Shown here in pieces: positions 1 to 7,682 of a stretch of DNA of 64,000 nt. The stretch lies in contig NZ_KQ033919.1 in assembly GCF_000969825.1 (NCBI RefSeq), positions 2,397,018-2,461,017 on the forward strand. The letters are read 5' to 3'. The translations under genes and the position numbers were made by a program. Source of the stretch: Parabacteroides gordonii MS-1 = DSM 23371 (GTDB lineage: Bacteria > Bacteroidota > Bacteroidia > Bacteroidales > Tannerellaceae). Each line of letters starts with the position of its first letter. Within the stretch, counting starts at the first letter, position 1. The notes below the pieces were generated by a model, which worked only from the letters and a program-made list of their open reading frames with translations, was not told the origin of the DNA and made no database searches.

Positions 1-1
1 C

Positions 2-1249
2 ATCCTGGACTCTGGTATCCGCTCCCTCGACCTTTGGATAGATAGTGGAAAGATAGAATCCGCTTTAAGAAATCTTTTATCGAATGCTTTCAAATATACT
101 TCCAGCAACGGAAAAATAAGCGTTTCATTATCCGAAAAGGAACTCGACGGAATAAAGTACTGTCTTCTTTCTGTTGCAGACAATGGCCCTGGAATTGCCG
201 AAGAGTTGCAGGAACATATCTTCGATTCTTTTATTACGGGGAAGAATGAACCCTCATTTTCTACCCGGATGGGTATCGGTTTACGTATCGTAAAAAACAC
301 GATGGATATGCATCACGGGAATGTTTTATTGGAGAGTTCTCCGGATAAAGGGACAGAATTTACTCTTTATATCCCATGTGGAAAAGAGCATTTCAGGGAT
401 GATCACTATGAATTGATTGAAAAAACACAGGAGCCGGATGGAAAGGATACTTATTTTGATGTGGAGAAGCAGAGTGAACCTTCCCAACCGAATTCGGGTA
501 AAAAGCTTCTGATAGTAGAGGATAACGATGAAATAAGGGGTTATATCAATACCTTATTCAGCAAGGAATATCAGGTTTTGGAAGCGCATAACGGAAAGGA
601 AGGAGTGGAGACGGCCATAACAGAAATCCCCGATCTGATCGTTTCGGATATAATGATGCCGGTAATGGATGGATTTGCTTATGTACGGGAGATTAGGCAA
701 CATTTGCAGACAGCCCATATCCCTGTCATCATGCTTACGGCAAAGGCTGAAGAGGAGGATCTGTTGAAGAGTACCCGGATGGGGGCGGACGATTATGTGA
801 TGAAACCGTTCAACCCGGAAGTGCTCAAAGCAAAAGTCGAGAATCTGATCCGTATGCGGGAGCAGTTGAAACGTATTTATACAAAGACATTGATGCTGAA
901 ACATACGGCAGAAGAGCCGGAGGAGGAAGGGAAAGATCCATTCATGCAACAGGTTATCAACATCATCGAAGCCAATCTGACGAATCCCGATTTCAGCGCG
1001 AAAGCTCTTGCCGGATTCTTGAATATAAGCCAGCCGACTTTATACCGGAAGATCAAACAGCAAAGTAACCTGTCCATCATAGAAGTGATCCGCAGCATCC
1101 GTATCAGTAAAGCGGCTTCATTGATCATGCAGCGGAAGTATTCTGTCCAGGAAGTTGCAGAAATGGTAGGCTATAACGACATAACAACGTTCCGTAAGCA
1201 TTTTATGAACCAGTTCGGGGTATCGCCGTCACGATATAATGCCTTATAG
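2..1249 (+). CDS. Hybrid two-component regulator (HTCS), 3' part
   Basis: The reading frame is open from base 2, so the gene starts before the window; 415 residues are visible. They show the end of a histidine-kinase ATPase domain (N-box NLLSNAFKYT, G1 box DNGPGIAEE, then GIGLRIV), a response-regulator receiver domain with phospho-acceptor Asp at visible residue 216 in IVSDIMMPVMDG and a conserved Lys in MKPF, and a C-terminal AraC-type helix-turn-helix (about residues 315-415). This is the cytoplasmic half of a Bacteroidetes hybrid sensor that detects a glycan in the periplasm and activates a polysaccharide utilisation locus. The usual propeller sensor and the kinase His are outside the window. 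Its target locus is probably upstream, because the next genes have their own sigma/anti-sigma pair; that is inference. Confidence 0.93.
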   Translation: MLDSGIRSLDLWIDSGKIESALRNLLSNAFKYTSSNGKISVSLSEKELDGIKYCLLSVADNGPGIAEELQEHIFDSFITGKNEPSFSTRMGIGLRIVKNTMDMHHGNVLLESSPDKGTEFTLYIPCGKEHFRDDHYELIEKTQEPDGKDTYFDVEKQSEPSQPNSGKKLLIVEDNDEIRGYINTLFSKEYQVLEAHNGKEGVETAITEIPDLIVSDIMMPVMDGFAYVREIRQHLQTAHIPVIMLTAKAEEEDLLKSTRMGADDYVMKPFNPEVLKAKVENLIRMREQLKRIYTKTLMLKHTAEEPEEEGKDPFMQQVINIIEANLTNPDFSAKALAGFLNISQPTLYRKIKQQSNLSIIEVIRSIRISKAASLIMQRKYSVQEVAEMVGYNDITTFRKHFMNQFGVSPSRYNAL

Positions 1250-1327
1250 TCTCCATTACCCTTGGGGTATAGTCGATTACCTGCCGGATATTGTCATTTC
1301 CCCGGCGAGTAGTGCTACTTACTACTG

Positions 1328-1430
1328 CATTCCCTTTTCATACCACAGCTGTGGTATGAAAGAAACTCAACTGTGAAACAAACGGAATCCATCTGTGGTA
1401 TGAACGGAATGCGGCTGTGATATGCAATGT
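1328..1430. repeat. 22-bp tandem repeat array A
   Basis: Between the regulator and the lipoprotein gene lies an inverted 22-bp copy (1328-1349) joined head-to-head to direct copies at 1350-1371, 1372-1393 and 1394-1415, plus a partial copy from 1416. Units begin CTGTG(GTATG) and most carry a GGAAT(GC) motif near the end. The head-to-head junction makes a perfect 20-bp palindrome at 1340-1359 (arms CATACCACAG and CTGTGGTATG). The sequence differs from the other arrays in the window but the period is the same. Confidence 0.85.
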
Positions 1431-1521
1431 TTGTTCAAAATCTATTTAGGGAATAATGCCTTGATCTTGTCATAAGATATACATGTAACTTCTTTAATTA
1501 ACAAATTAAAAATTGTGAGGT

Positions 1522-2415
1522 ATGAAAAGACTTATTTATTGTTTGGCGACTTTATTCCTGCTACTGTCATCCGGATGTGGAAAATCAAAAGCAAAGGAAA
1601 TTATTGTTTGTGGCGAAGATCAGGCTCTGATTATTAATGTTGATGAATCGGAAGACCATCATATAGATATTCTGTGGAGTTGGAAAGCTTCAGAAGATCT
1701 GGATTCTCAGGTTCCTGTTGAGTATAAAGAGTATATGAAATCATTAGATGAATGTAAACCTGTGGATAATGGTTCAAAAATTTTGTTGACATCTTCCAGT
1801 GGAGGAGTTTTGTTGTTGGATAGGGAAAGTAAAAAAACGTTGTTTTATGCACGTGTACCGATGGCACATTCTGCTGATTTATTGCCTAATGGACGAATTG
1901 TTGTCGCTTTATCTACCAGCGTGGAGGGGAATAGTCTGGAACTATATGATATTCAAAAACCTGAACAGGTGCTTTTTAAAGATAGCCTTTATTCCGGACA
2001 TGGAGCGGTATGGCAAGAAAGCAATGAAACTTTGTATGCATTAGGTTTTGATGAACTGCGTGCTTATTCACTGAAGGATTGGGAAACATCTTCACCATCT
2101 CTTCATTTGGAAAAAGTTTGGAAAACACCCATAGGGAGAGGGCATGATTTGATTGCTGTTACTGACAACGAACTTATTTTCACAGGGCATAATGGCGTTT
2201 ACTGGTTTGATATAGCCAAAGAGTCTTTTACTACATTTGAACCGCTGGCAGACAGGGAGAATATCAAGTCGGTTAATTATAATAAAGAAACAGGATATAT
2301 GGTATATACACAAGCTGAAATTAATTTTTGGACACATCATATTTATATGGAAAATCCTAAGAAAGTTTTGACAATTGAAGATATAGATCTCTATAAGGTC
2401 AGAACATTTAAATAA
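1522..2415 (+). CDS. Predicted lipoprotein with propeller-like repeats (DUF6528-like)
   Basis: The 297-residue product has a lipoprotein signal peptide with lipobox LLSSGC (Cys19), so it should be anchored to a membrane. The rest contains repeated short beta motifs of the type GSKILLTSSSGGVLLLD, LPNGRIVVALS and DNELIFTGHNGVYWFD, which suggest a beta-propeller fold. It resembles the Bacteroidetes family called DUF6528 (recognised by pattern, not by search). No catalytic motif is evident. It stands alone: 272 bases separate it from the regulator upstream, and a hairpin then the sigma-factor promoter follow. It could be cargo of the enzyme-less SusCD locus 1, but nothing proves that. Confidence 0.65.
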   Translation: MKRLIYCLATLFLLLSSGCGKSKAKEIIVCGEDQALIINVDESEDHHIDILWSWKASEDLDSQVPVEYKEYMKSLDECKPVDNGSKILLTSSSGGVLLLDRESKKTLFYARVPMAHSADLLPNGRIVVALSTSVEGNSLELYDIQKPEQVLFKDSLYSGHGAVWQESNETLYALGFDELRAYSLKDWETSSPSLHLEKVWKTPIGRGHDLIAVTDNELIFTGHNGVYWFDIAKESFTTFEPLADRENIKSVNYNKETGYMVYTQAEINFWTHHIYMENPKKVLTIEDIDLYKVRTFK

Positions 2416-2439
2416 ACATATTCATATTTGTAAGTGACA

Positions 2440-2485
2440 GACCGTTTATCAACCTTGAAAGAGTGGGTGATAGGCGGTCTCTTCT
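2440..2485 (+). terminator. Hairpin after the lipoprotein gene
   Basis: Arms 2440-2451 (GACCGTTTATCA) and 2468-2479 (TGATAGGCGGTC) form 12 pairs, two of them G-U, followed by a pyrimidine-rich but T-poor tail. It is placed correctly to end the 1522-2415 transcript. Confidence 0.55.
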
Positions 2486-2516
2486 GTGTCGGTATAGAGA
2501 TATTTTGCAATTTAAC

Positions 2517-2546
2517 TTTGTGATTATCAAATAAAAATTACTTTTG
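2517..2546 (+). promoter_or_regulatory. Bacteroidetes-type promoter of locus 1 ECF sigma
   Basis: TTTG at 2517-2520, an 18-base gap, then TACTTTTG at 2539-2546 match the housekeeping (-33 TTTG, -7 TAnnTTTG) promoter. It lies 38 bases before the ATG of the sigma gene. Confidence 0.65.
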
Positions 2547-2584
2547 CTGAATATTGCTATCAACCCGGAGAGAGATCGTGTACA

Positions 2585-3133
2585 ATGAGTACTATTAGCT
2601 TCAGTGAAATATATACGAATTATTACAAGCGTTCCTTCTTGTTTGTAAAGTCATACATCAGAGATGATATGATGGTAGAAGACATTGTATCCGAAGCTCT
2701 TATTAAATTATGGGAAACCTCAAAACAAGAAACCATACAGCACCCCCAATCATTACTTCTGACTATTTTGAGAAATAACACTCTGAATTACCTGAAGCAC
2801 CAGGAAGTAAGAAAAAAGGCTATCGAAACAATGTCGTCCAAGATGGTGAGAGATTTGGATTATCGTATCACAACCTTGGAAGCTTGCGACCCGCAGGAAA
2901 TCTTTTCTTCCGAAATAACACGTATTATTCAGGATACATTACAATCCTTACCTGACCAAACCCGTCGTGTTTTTGAGATGAGCCGTTATGAATCACTATC
3001 TGTAAAAGAAATAGCCGAAGAATTATCTATCTCTCCTAAAAGTATTGAATATCATATAACAAAGTCATTAAAAGCTTTACGAATTGCTTTAAAAGATTAC
3101 TTGCCGATATTTTATTTCTTGTTTGGGGCCTAA
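2585..3133 (+). CDS. ECF sigma factor, locus 1
   Basis: The 182-residue protein has region 2 in the N-terminal half (EDIVSEALIKLWE) and a region 4 helix-turn-helix at the C-terminus (LSVKEIAEELSISPKSIEYH). It is an ECF sigma-70 factor of the SusCD-associated Bacteroidetes type, held inactive by the FecR encoded 79 bases downstream and released when the locus 1 SusC signals. It starts with an ATG after a recognisable promoter. The expected target is the downstream SusCD pair. Confidence 0.93.
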   Translation: MSTISFSEIYTNYYKRSFLFVKSYIRDDMMVEDIVSEALIKLWETSKQETIQHPQSLLLTILRNNTLNYLKHQEVRKKAIETMSSKMVRDLDYRITTLEACDPQEIFSSEITRIIQDTLQSLPDQTRRVFEMSRYESLSVKEIAEELSISPKSIEYHITKSLKALRIALKDYLPIFYFLFGA

Positions 3134-3212
3134 AAATCGTAGAAAAAAGATTTTTTGCTTTTAGGGGTTCTTATTGCTGTGTTGTCTATATTAACAAGAA
3201 GCTGATAAAAAT

Positions 3213-4160
3213 ATGCAAATGGATAAAAAACTATTACAACGGTATATTGAAGGTAGTGTCACGACAGAAGAAATAGAATCTGTTGTCGACTGGCTGGATC
3301 AGGATGAAAAGCATGTCAAGGAATTTATGTCTTTACATAAGCTGTATGATATTTCCATCATGAATCAATCGAAACAACAACAAATCCAAAGGAAGATGAA
3401 TACATCTGTATCCCTGAAACGGATTGCGATCGAGTTGTTGAAGATTGCGGCTATTGTACTCATATTGATAGGGGGAAGGTCGTTATTGGATAAGAAGGAA
3501 ACCGAAGAGGATATTCCTTTGTATCAGACATTGTTTGTTCCTTCAGGACAGCGTGCGGAATTGACTCTTCCGGATAGTACGAAAGTGTGGTTGAATGCAC
3601 AATCCAGATTGGTTTATCCCGTCACTTTCCAGAAAAGCAGCCGCCAGGTCGAACTCGATGGCGAAGCTTACTTTGAAGTTAAGCGTAATGAGAAGTCTCC
3701 TTTCATAGTAAAGACAGAGAAAATGAATATAAAGGTTTTGGGGACGGAATTTAATGTTTCTGCCTATTCGGAAGTCCCGGAATTTGAAATCTCCTTGTTG
3801 AAAGGGGTTGTTGAACTGGCCTCTGTAAACTCTTCCAACACTTACAAGATGAAGCCGGGAGAACAGATACGATTGGTCTCCGGGAAATACATATCCACAG
3901 GAATAAAGGATATGGATTATTTTAAATGGAAAGAAGGATTACTCTGTTTTACCAATTCACCGATAGAGGAGATCATCCATAAATTGTGCCTCTATTATGA
4001 TGTAAAAATCGAGGTGGCGGCATTGCCTTTCCTGAAAGAATCCTATTCTGGTAAATTCCGGGTAAAAGACGGCGTGGAACATGTGCTGAAAGTATTACAG
4101 CTGGAGCACAAATTCTCTTATAAGATAGATAATGAATTAAACCTGATAACAATAAAATAG
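3213..4160 (+). CDS. FecR-type anti-sigma factor, locus 1
   Basis: This 315-residue inner-membrane protein has an N-terminal cytoplasmic sigma-binding region, one membrane segment at about residues 72-88 (IAIELLKIAAIVLILIGG), a periplasmic FecR domain starting near VPSGQRAELTLPDSTKVWL, and a C-terminal domain of the DUF4974 type (about residues 240-315). It should relay the signal from the SusC STN domain to the sigma factor. An ATG two codons further in (3219, MDKKLLQRYIEG) is an equally good start. Confidence 0.93.
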   Translation: MQMDKKLLQRYIEGSVTTEEIESVVDWLDQDEKHVKEFMSLHKLYDISIMNQSKQQQIQRKMNTSVSLKRIAIELLKIAAIVLILIGGRSLLDKKETEEDIPLYQTLFVPSGQRAELTLPDSTKVWLNAQSRLVYPVTFQKSSRQVELDGEAYFEVKRNEKSPFIVKTEKMNIKVLGTEFNVSAYSEVPEFEISLLKGVVELASVNSSNTYKMKPGEQIRLVSGKYISTGIKDMDYFKWKEGLLCFTNSPIEEIIHKLCLYYDVKIEVAALPFLKESYSGKFRVKDGVEHVLKVLQLEHKFSYKIDNELNLITIK

Positions 4161-4167
4161 AAAGCCT

Positions 4168-4226
4168 ATGATTAGAAGATAAGAAAGAACCTAAAAAAAC
4201 CGGATTATGTTGCAACCATAATCCGG
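4168..4226 (+). promoter_or_regulatory. FecR-SusC leader, locus 1: mini-ORF plus hairpin
   Basis: Seven bases after the FecR stop, GCCTATG opens a four-codon ORF (MIRR, stop at 4180-4182). It is followed by a perfect 10-bp hairpin, arms 4200-4209 (CCGGATTATG) and 4217-4226 (CATAATCCGG), with loop TTGCAAC. There is no T-tract, so it is not a typical terminator. The same layout recurs at the other three FecR-SusC junctions. Confidence 0.7.
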
Positions 4227-4296
4227 CCAAATGTCGGCCTACGACGTAATTAGCGAATTTAAATCAAGTACCAACATTTTAGATCAGTACAAATTT

Positions 4297-7200
4297 ATGA
4301 AAAAAAAATGTACAAGGACATGTTATGTCCTGTTATTAAGCGAATTTAAACACCTTTATAGAGTTATGAAGTTAACCTTTGCTTTTATACTACTGTGTGT
4401 ATCAACGGTTTTTGCTTTTAATGCAAACTCGCAGAATGCGCGTATCCATATTGATGCAGAGAACGTACAGGTACGGGATGTTATTAAACAAATAGAGGAA
4501 CAGACTGATTATCTTTTTGTTTATAACTATAAAAAAGTGGATTTGAGTCAACAAATCTCCCTGAAACTATCGGATACGCCTGTGTCTGAAGTTTTACGCA
4601 GGATATTTGAAAACTCGGATATCATTTATGCAATGGAGGGCCACAATATCATGCTGATGAAGCGGGAATCCTTACCGCAACAACAGAAAAAACGTATCCG
4701 CGGATACGTTGAAGACCAGCATGGAGAACCGGTAATCGGAGCTAATATTGTGGAAAAAGGAACCGGCAACGGTACGGTAACCGATGTAAACGGCACTTTC
4801 TCTTTAGAGGTAGCTATCAATGCAACCTTACAGATATCTTATATCGGATATAACGAACAAGAGGTTAAAGTAACCGGAAAAGATCAGATATCGGTTACGC
4901 TCAGAGAAGATATGCAGGCATTGGACGAAGTCGTTGTAGTAGGTTACGGAACTCAACGGAAAGGGAATATGACCGGAGCTATCTCGAATATCAAATCTGG
5001 AGAACTAACCGTTTCCCCGATTGCCAGTACTTCAAATGCATTGGCTGGACGTCTTCCCGGCTTGGTTGCAGTACAGTCCAGCGGACAGCCGGGTGCTGAT
5101 GCTGCTGCCCTGAAAATACGTGGTTTCGGAGATGCATTAATTATTGTGGACGGCGTTGAATCCGACTTTAATAATATTGATGCCAACCAGATAGAATCTA
5201 TTTCCATCCTGAAAGATGGTTCGGCTTCTATTTATGGAGCAAGAGCCGGTAACGGTGTTATTTTGGTAACAACCAAACGGGGTATAGACTCGAAACCTAT
5301 GTTCTCATTAAACGTTTCCGGGACTTTCCAGGGAGTGACTAAAATTCTGAAACCGTTATCGAGTGGGCAATATGTGGAAATAAAGCGTGAATCCCATTTT
5401 AATGGCGGAGGTACTGAAGAGAATGCCCCTTATACCAAAGAGGCTATGCAAGAATATTATAAAGGAACGAATCCGCTTTATCCGAATACGGATTGGTATG
5501 ATGTGCTGATGCGGAACTGGTCACCACAGCAGCAATACAATCTTTCCGTCAGAGGGGGATCCGATAAGATCAAATATTACGGATTTATCGGTTTCATGGA
5601 TCAGCAAACAATGATAAAGAAGCATGGAGGTAATTACCGTCGGTATAATCTGCAATCGAATATAGATGCAAAAATCAATAACAGTTTATCATTCCAGTTG
5701 GATGTAGTCGGTATTTTTGAAGACCAGAATACACCAGCACGTGATATGGGAGTGGGTGGATATATGTGGGAAGATTACTGGTCTACTTTGCCTATCTATC
5801 ATTCCAGTTTTCCGGATCCTACTAAGATACCATTTGCCCATGGCGGCGGAATGGGTGGACTACATATCACATCAAACAGCGAACTGTCCGGGTATTATCA
5901 AGGCCGTAATCAGAAGTTCCAGGCTACAGGGTCATTGAACTATAAGGTTTTGCAGGTAGAAGGTTTATCTGCTAAATTCTTCGCGAACTATGTATTGGAT
6001 TACAAATTCGGTAAAAACTTTACCAAGCCGGTCGACTTGTACACATGGGATCCGGAGAGTGATACCTACACACTGGCCGGAGCATTCGGCGATGTTTCCC
6101 GATTAACCCATACTGTCTCAAAAAGCCATACTTTGACTCTCCAGGGAATGGTCAACTACGATCGCATATTCAATGAAAAGCACCACCTGACAGCTGCCGG
6201 TATTTTCGAATGTATCGATTATCGTACCGATAATATATCGGCCGGAAGAACAAATTTCCTTTCAACGGAGATCGATTACCTGTTTGGAGGAAGCACGATC
6301 GGTATGTATAATGACGGGGATGCCTACGAAATGGGGCGTATGAGTTTCGTCGGCAGGTTCAACTATGCCTATGACAGGAAATATCTGATCGAAACAATTA
6401 TCCGTGCGGATGCTTCGGCCAAGTTTGCTAAAAGTCACAGGTGGGGTTATTTCCCCAGTGTTTCTTTAGGATGGGTGATGTCTGAAGAACGCTTCATGAA
6501 GAATATGGATGTATTGGATAATTTGAAGTTAAGAGCCAGTTATGGGCGTTCGGGTAATGATGCCGTCGGTAGTTTCCAGTATCTGACCGGTTATAACTTC
6601 AATAAATTATATATGTACGGGAGCAATATTATTAAAGGACTTGCTTCTACTGGGCTTGCCAATCCTTTCCTCACTTGGGAAACGATGGATATCTACAATG
6701 TCGGAGTCGATTTTTCTCTCTTTAACCGGAAGCTCTATGGTGTTGCAGAAGCTTTTTACCGGGATCGGAAAGATATCCCTGCCAAGCGGCAATCCTCTCT
6801 ACCTTCTTCTTTTGGTGCTGTCCTACCGGAAGAAAACCTCAACAGTATCAATAACAGAGGATTCGAATTACTGTTTGGTACTTCGGGAAATGTGAAAGAC
6901 TTTGTATATGATATTAGTGGCAACATATCCTGGTCGAGAGCTAAATACGGTCATTATGAAGAGCCAGAGTATACCGACCCGGATCAAATCCGTATAGAAA
7001 AGCGTTCCGGCCAGTGGGTTGATCGTGTGTTCGGATATAAATCGGACGGTTTATTTACAAGCCAGGCAGAAATCGATGCACTTGGTTTCGACCAGGATGG
7101 CAGTGGTAATAAAAATCTGAGACCTGGAGATGTCCGTCTGGTAGATACCAATGGAGATAAGGTATTAGACTGGCGCGACCAGGTCGAAATAGGGAAAGGC

Positions 7201-7656
7201 AGTATTCCTAACTGGATGTTCGGTGCAAACTTCAACCTGAAATATAAGGGATTCGATTTGTCTCTCTTATTCCAGGGGGCATTCGACTATTATTCGAATT
7301 TATCCCTTGAAGTGACTCGGGAAACATTCAATGAAAGGTGGACGGAAGAGAACAACGACCCTCACGCCCTTATCCCGCGTGTTGGAAGTATAGCTCCGAC
7401 AGCCAATTACGCTTCCGATTATTTCTACAAAAGAGCCCGTTATATACGTTTGAAAACAGCATCTTTTGGATATAATCTGCCTAAAAGACTCATCACAGCC
7501 ATGAATATAGAAAAGGCCAGGGTCTATTTATCCGGGACTAATGTCTTCACTCTTAGCAACCTGAGTAAATACGGTATAGATCCTGAAGCACCGAATATCG
7601 GGCATTATTATCCGCAGCAAAGAACGATAAGCCTGGGATTAAATGTAACATTCTAG
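4297..7656 (+). CDS. SusC-family TonB-dependent receptor, locus 1
   Basis: This is an outer-membrane importer of about 1119 residues. After the signal region (TFAFILLCVSTVFAFNANSQ) come a STN signalling domain (about residues 50-115), a carboxypeptidase-regulatory-like domain (about 135-210), the SusC plug starting at DEVVVVGYGTQ near residue 210, and a 22-strand-type barrel ending in the usual aromatic-rich C-terminus. STN predicts signalling through the adjacent FecR. An upstream in-frame ATG at 4231 lies just behind the leader hairpin and would add 22 uncharacteristic residues, so 4297 is preferred. The ATG is followed by nine A residues, a slippage-prone tract; ATG 4366 could act as an internal restart. 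Substrate unknown. Confidence 0.93.
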   Translation: MKKKCTRTCYVLLLSEFKHLYRVMKLTFAFILLCVSTVFAFNANSQNARIHIDAENVQVRDVIKQIEEQTDYLFVYNYKKVDLSQQISLKLSDTPVSEVLRRIFENSDIIYAMEGHNIMLMKRESLPQQQKKRIRGYVEDQHGEPVIGANIVEKGTGNGTVTDVNGTFSLEVAINATLQISYIGYNEQEVKVTGKDQISVTLREDMQALDEVVVVGYGTQRKGNMTGAISNIKSGELTVSPIASTSNALAGRLPGLVAVQSSGQPGADAAALKIRGFGDALIIVDGVESDFNNIDANQIESISILKDGSASIYGARAGNGVILVTTKRGIDSKPMFSLNVSGTFQGVTKILKPLSSGQYVEIKRESHFNGGGTEENAPYTKEAMQEYYKGTNPLYPNTDWYDVLMRNWSPQQQYNLSVRGGSDKIKYYGFIGFMDQQTMIKKHGGNYRRYNLQSNIDAKINNSLSFQLDVVGIFEDQNTPARDMGVGGYMWEDYWSTLPIYHSSFPDPTKIPFAHGGGMGGLHITSNSELSGYYQGRNQKFQATGSLNYKVLQVEGLSAKFFANYVLDYKFGKNFTKPVDLYTWDPESDTYTLAGAFGDVSRLTHTVSKSHTLTLQGMVNYDRIFNEKHHLTAAGIFECIDYRTDNISAGRTNFLSTEIDYLFGGSTIGMYNDGDAYEMGRMSFVGRFNYAYDRKYLIETIIRADASAKFAKSHRWGYFPSVSLGWVMSEERFMKNMDVLDNLKLRASYGRSGNDAVGSFQYLTGYNFNKLYMYGSNIIKGLASTGLANPFLTWETMDIYNVGVDFSLFNRKLYGVAEAFYRDRKDIPAKRQSSLPSSFGAVLPEENLNSINNRGFELLFGTSGNVKDFVYDISGNISWSRAKYGHYEEPEYTDPDQIRIEKRSGQWVDRVFGYKSDGLFTSQAEIDALGFDQDGSGNKNLRPGDVRLVDTNGDKVLDWRDQVEIGKGSIPNWMFGANFNLKYKGFDLSLLFQGAFDYYSNLSLEVTRETFNERWTEENNDPHALIPRVGSIAPTANYASDYFYKRARYIRLKTASFGYNLPKRLITAMNIEKARVYLSGTNVFTLSNLSKYGIDPEAPNIGHYYPQQRTISLGLNVTF

Positions 7657-7682
7657 TACTAATAACGTAAAATAATACGAAA

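Noticed and set aside
4231-4296. ATG at 4231 as start of the locus 1 SusC
   Set aside because: It begins four bases behind the leader hairpin and adds 22 residues not seen in SusC signal regions.
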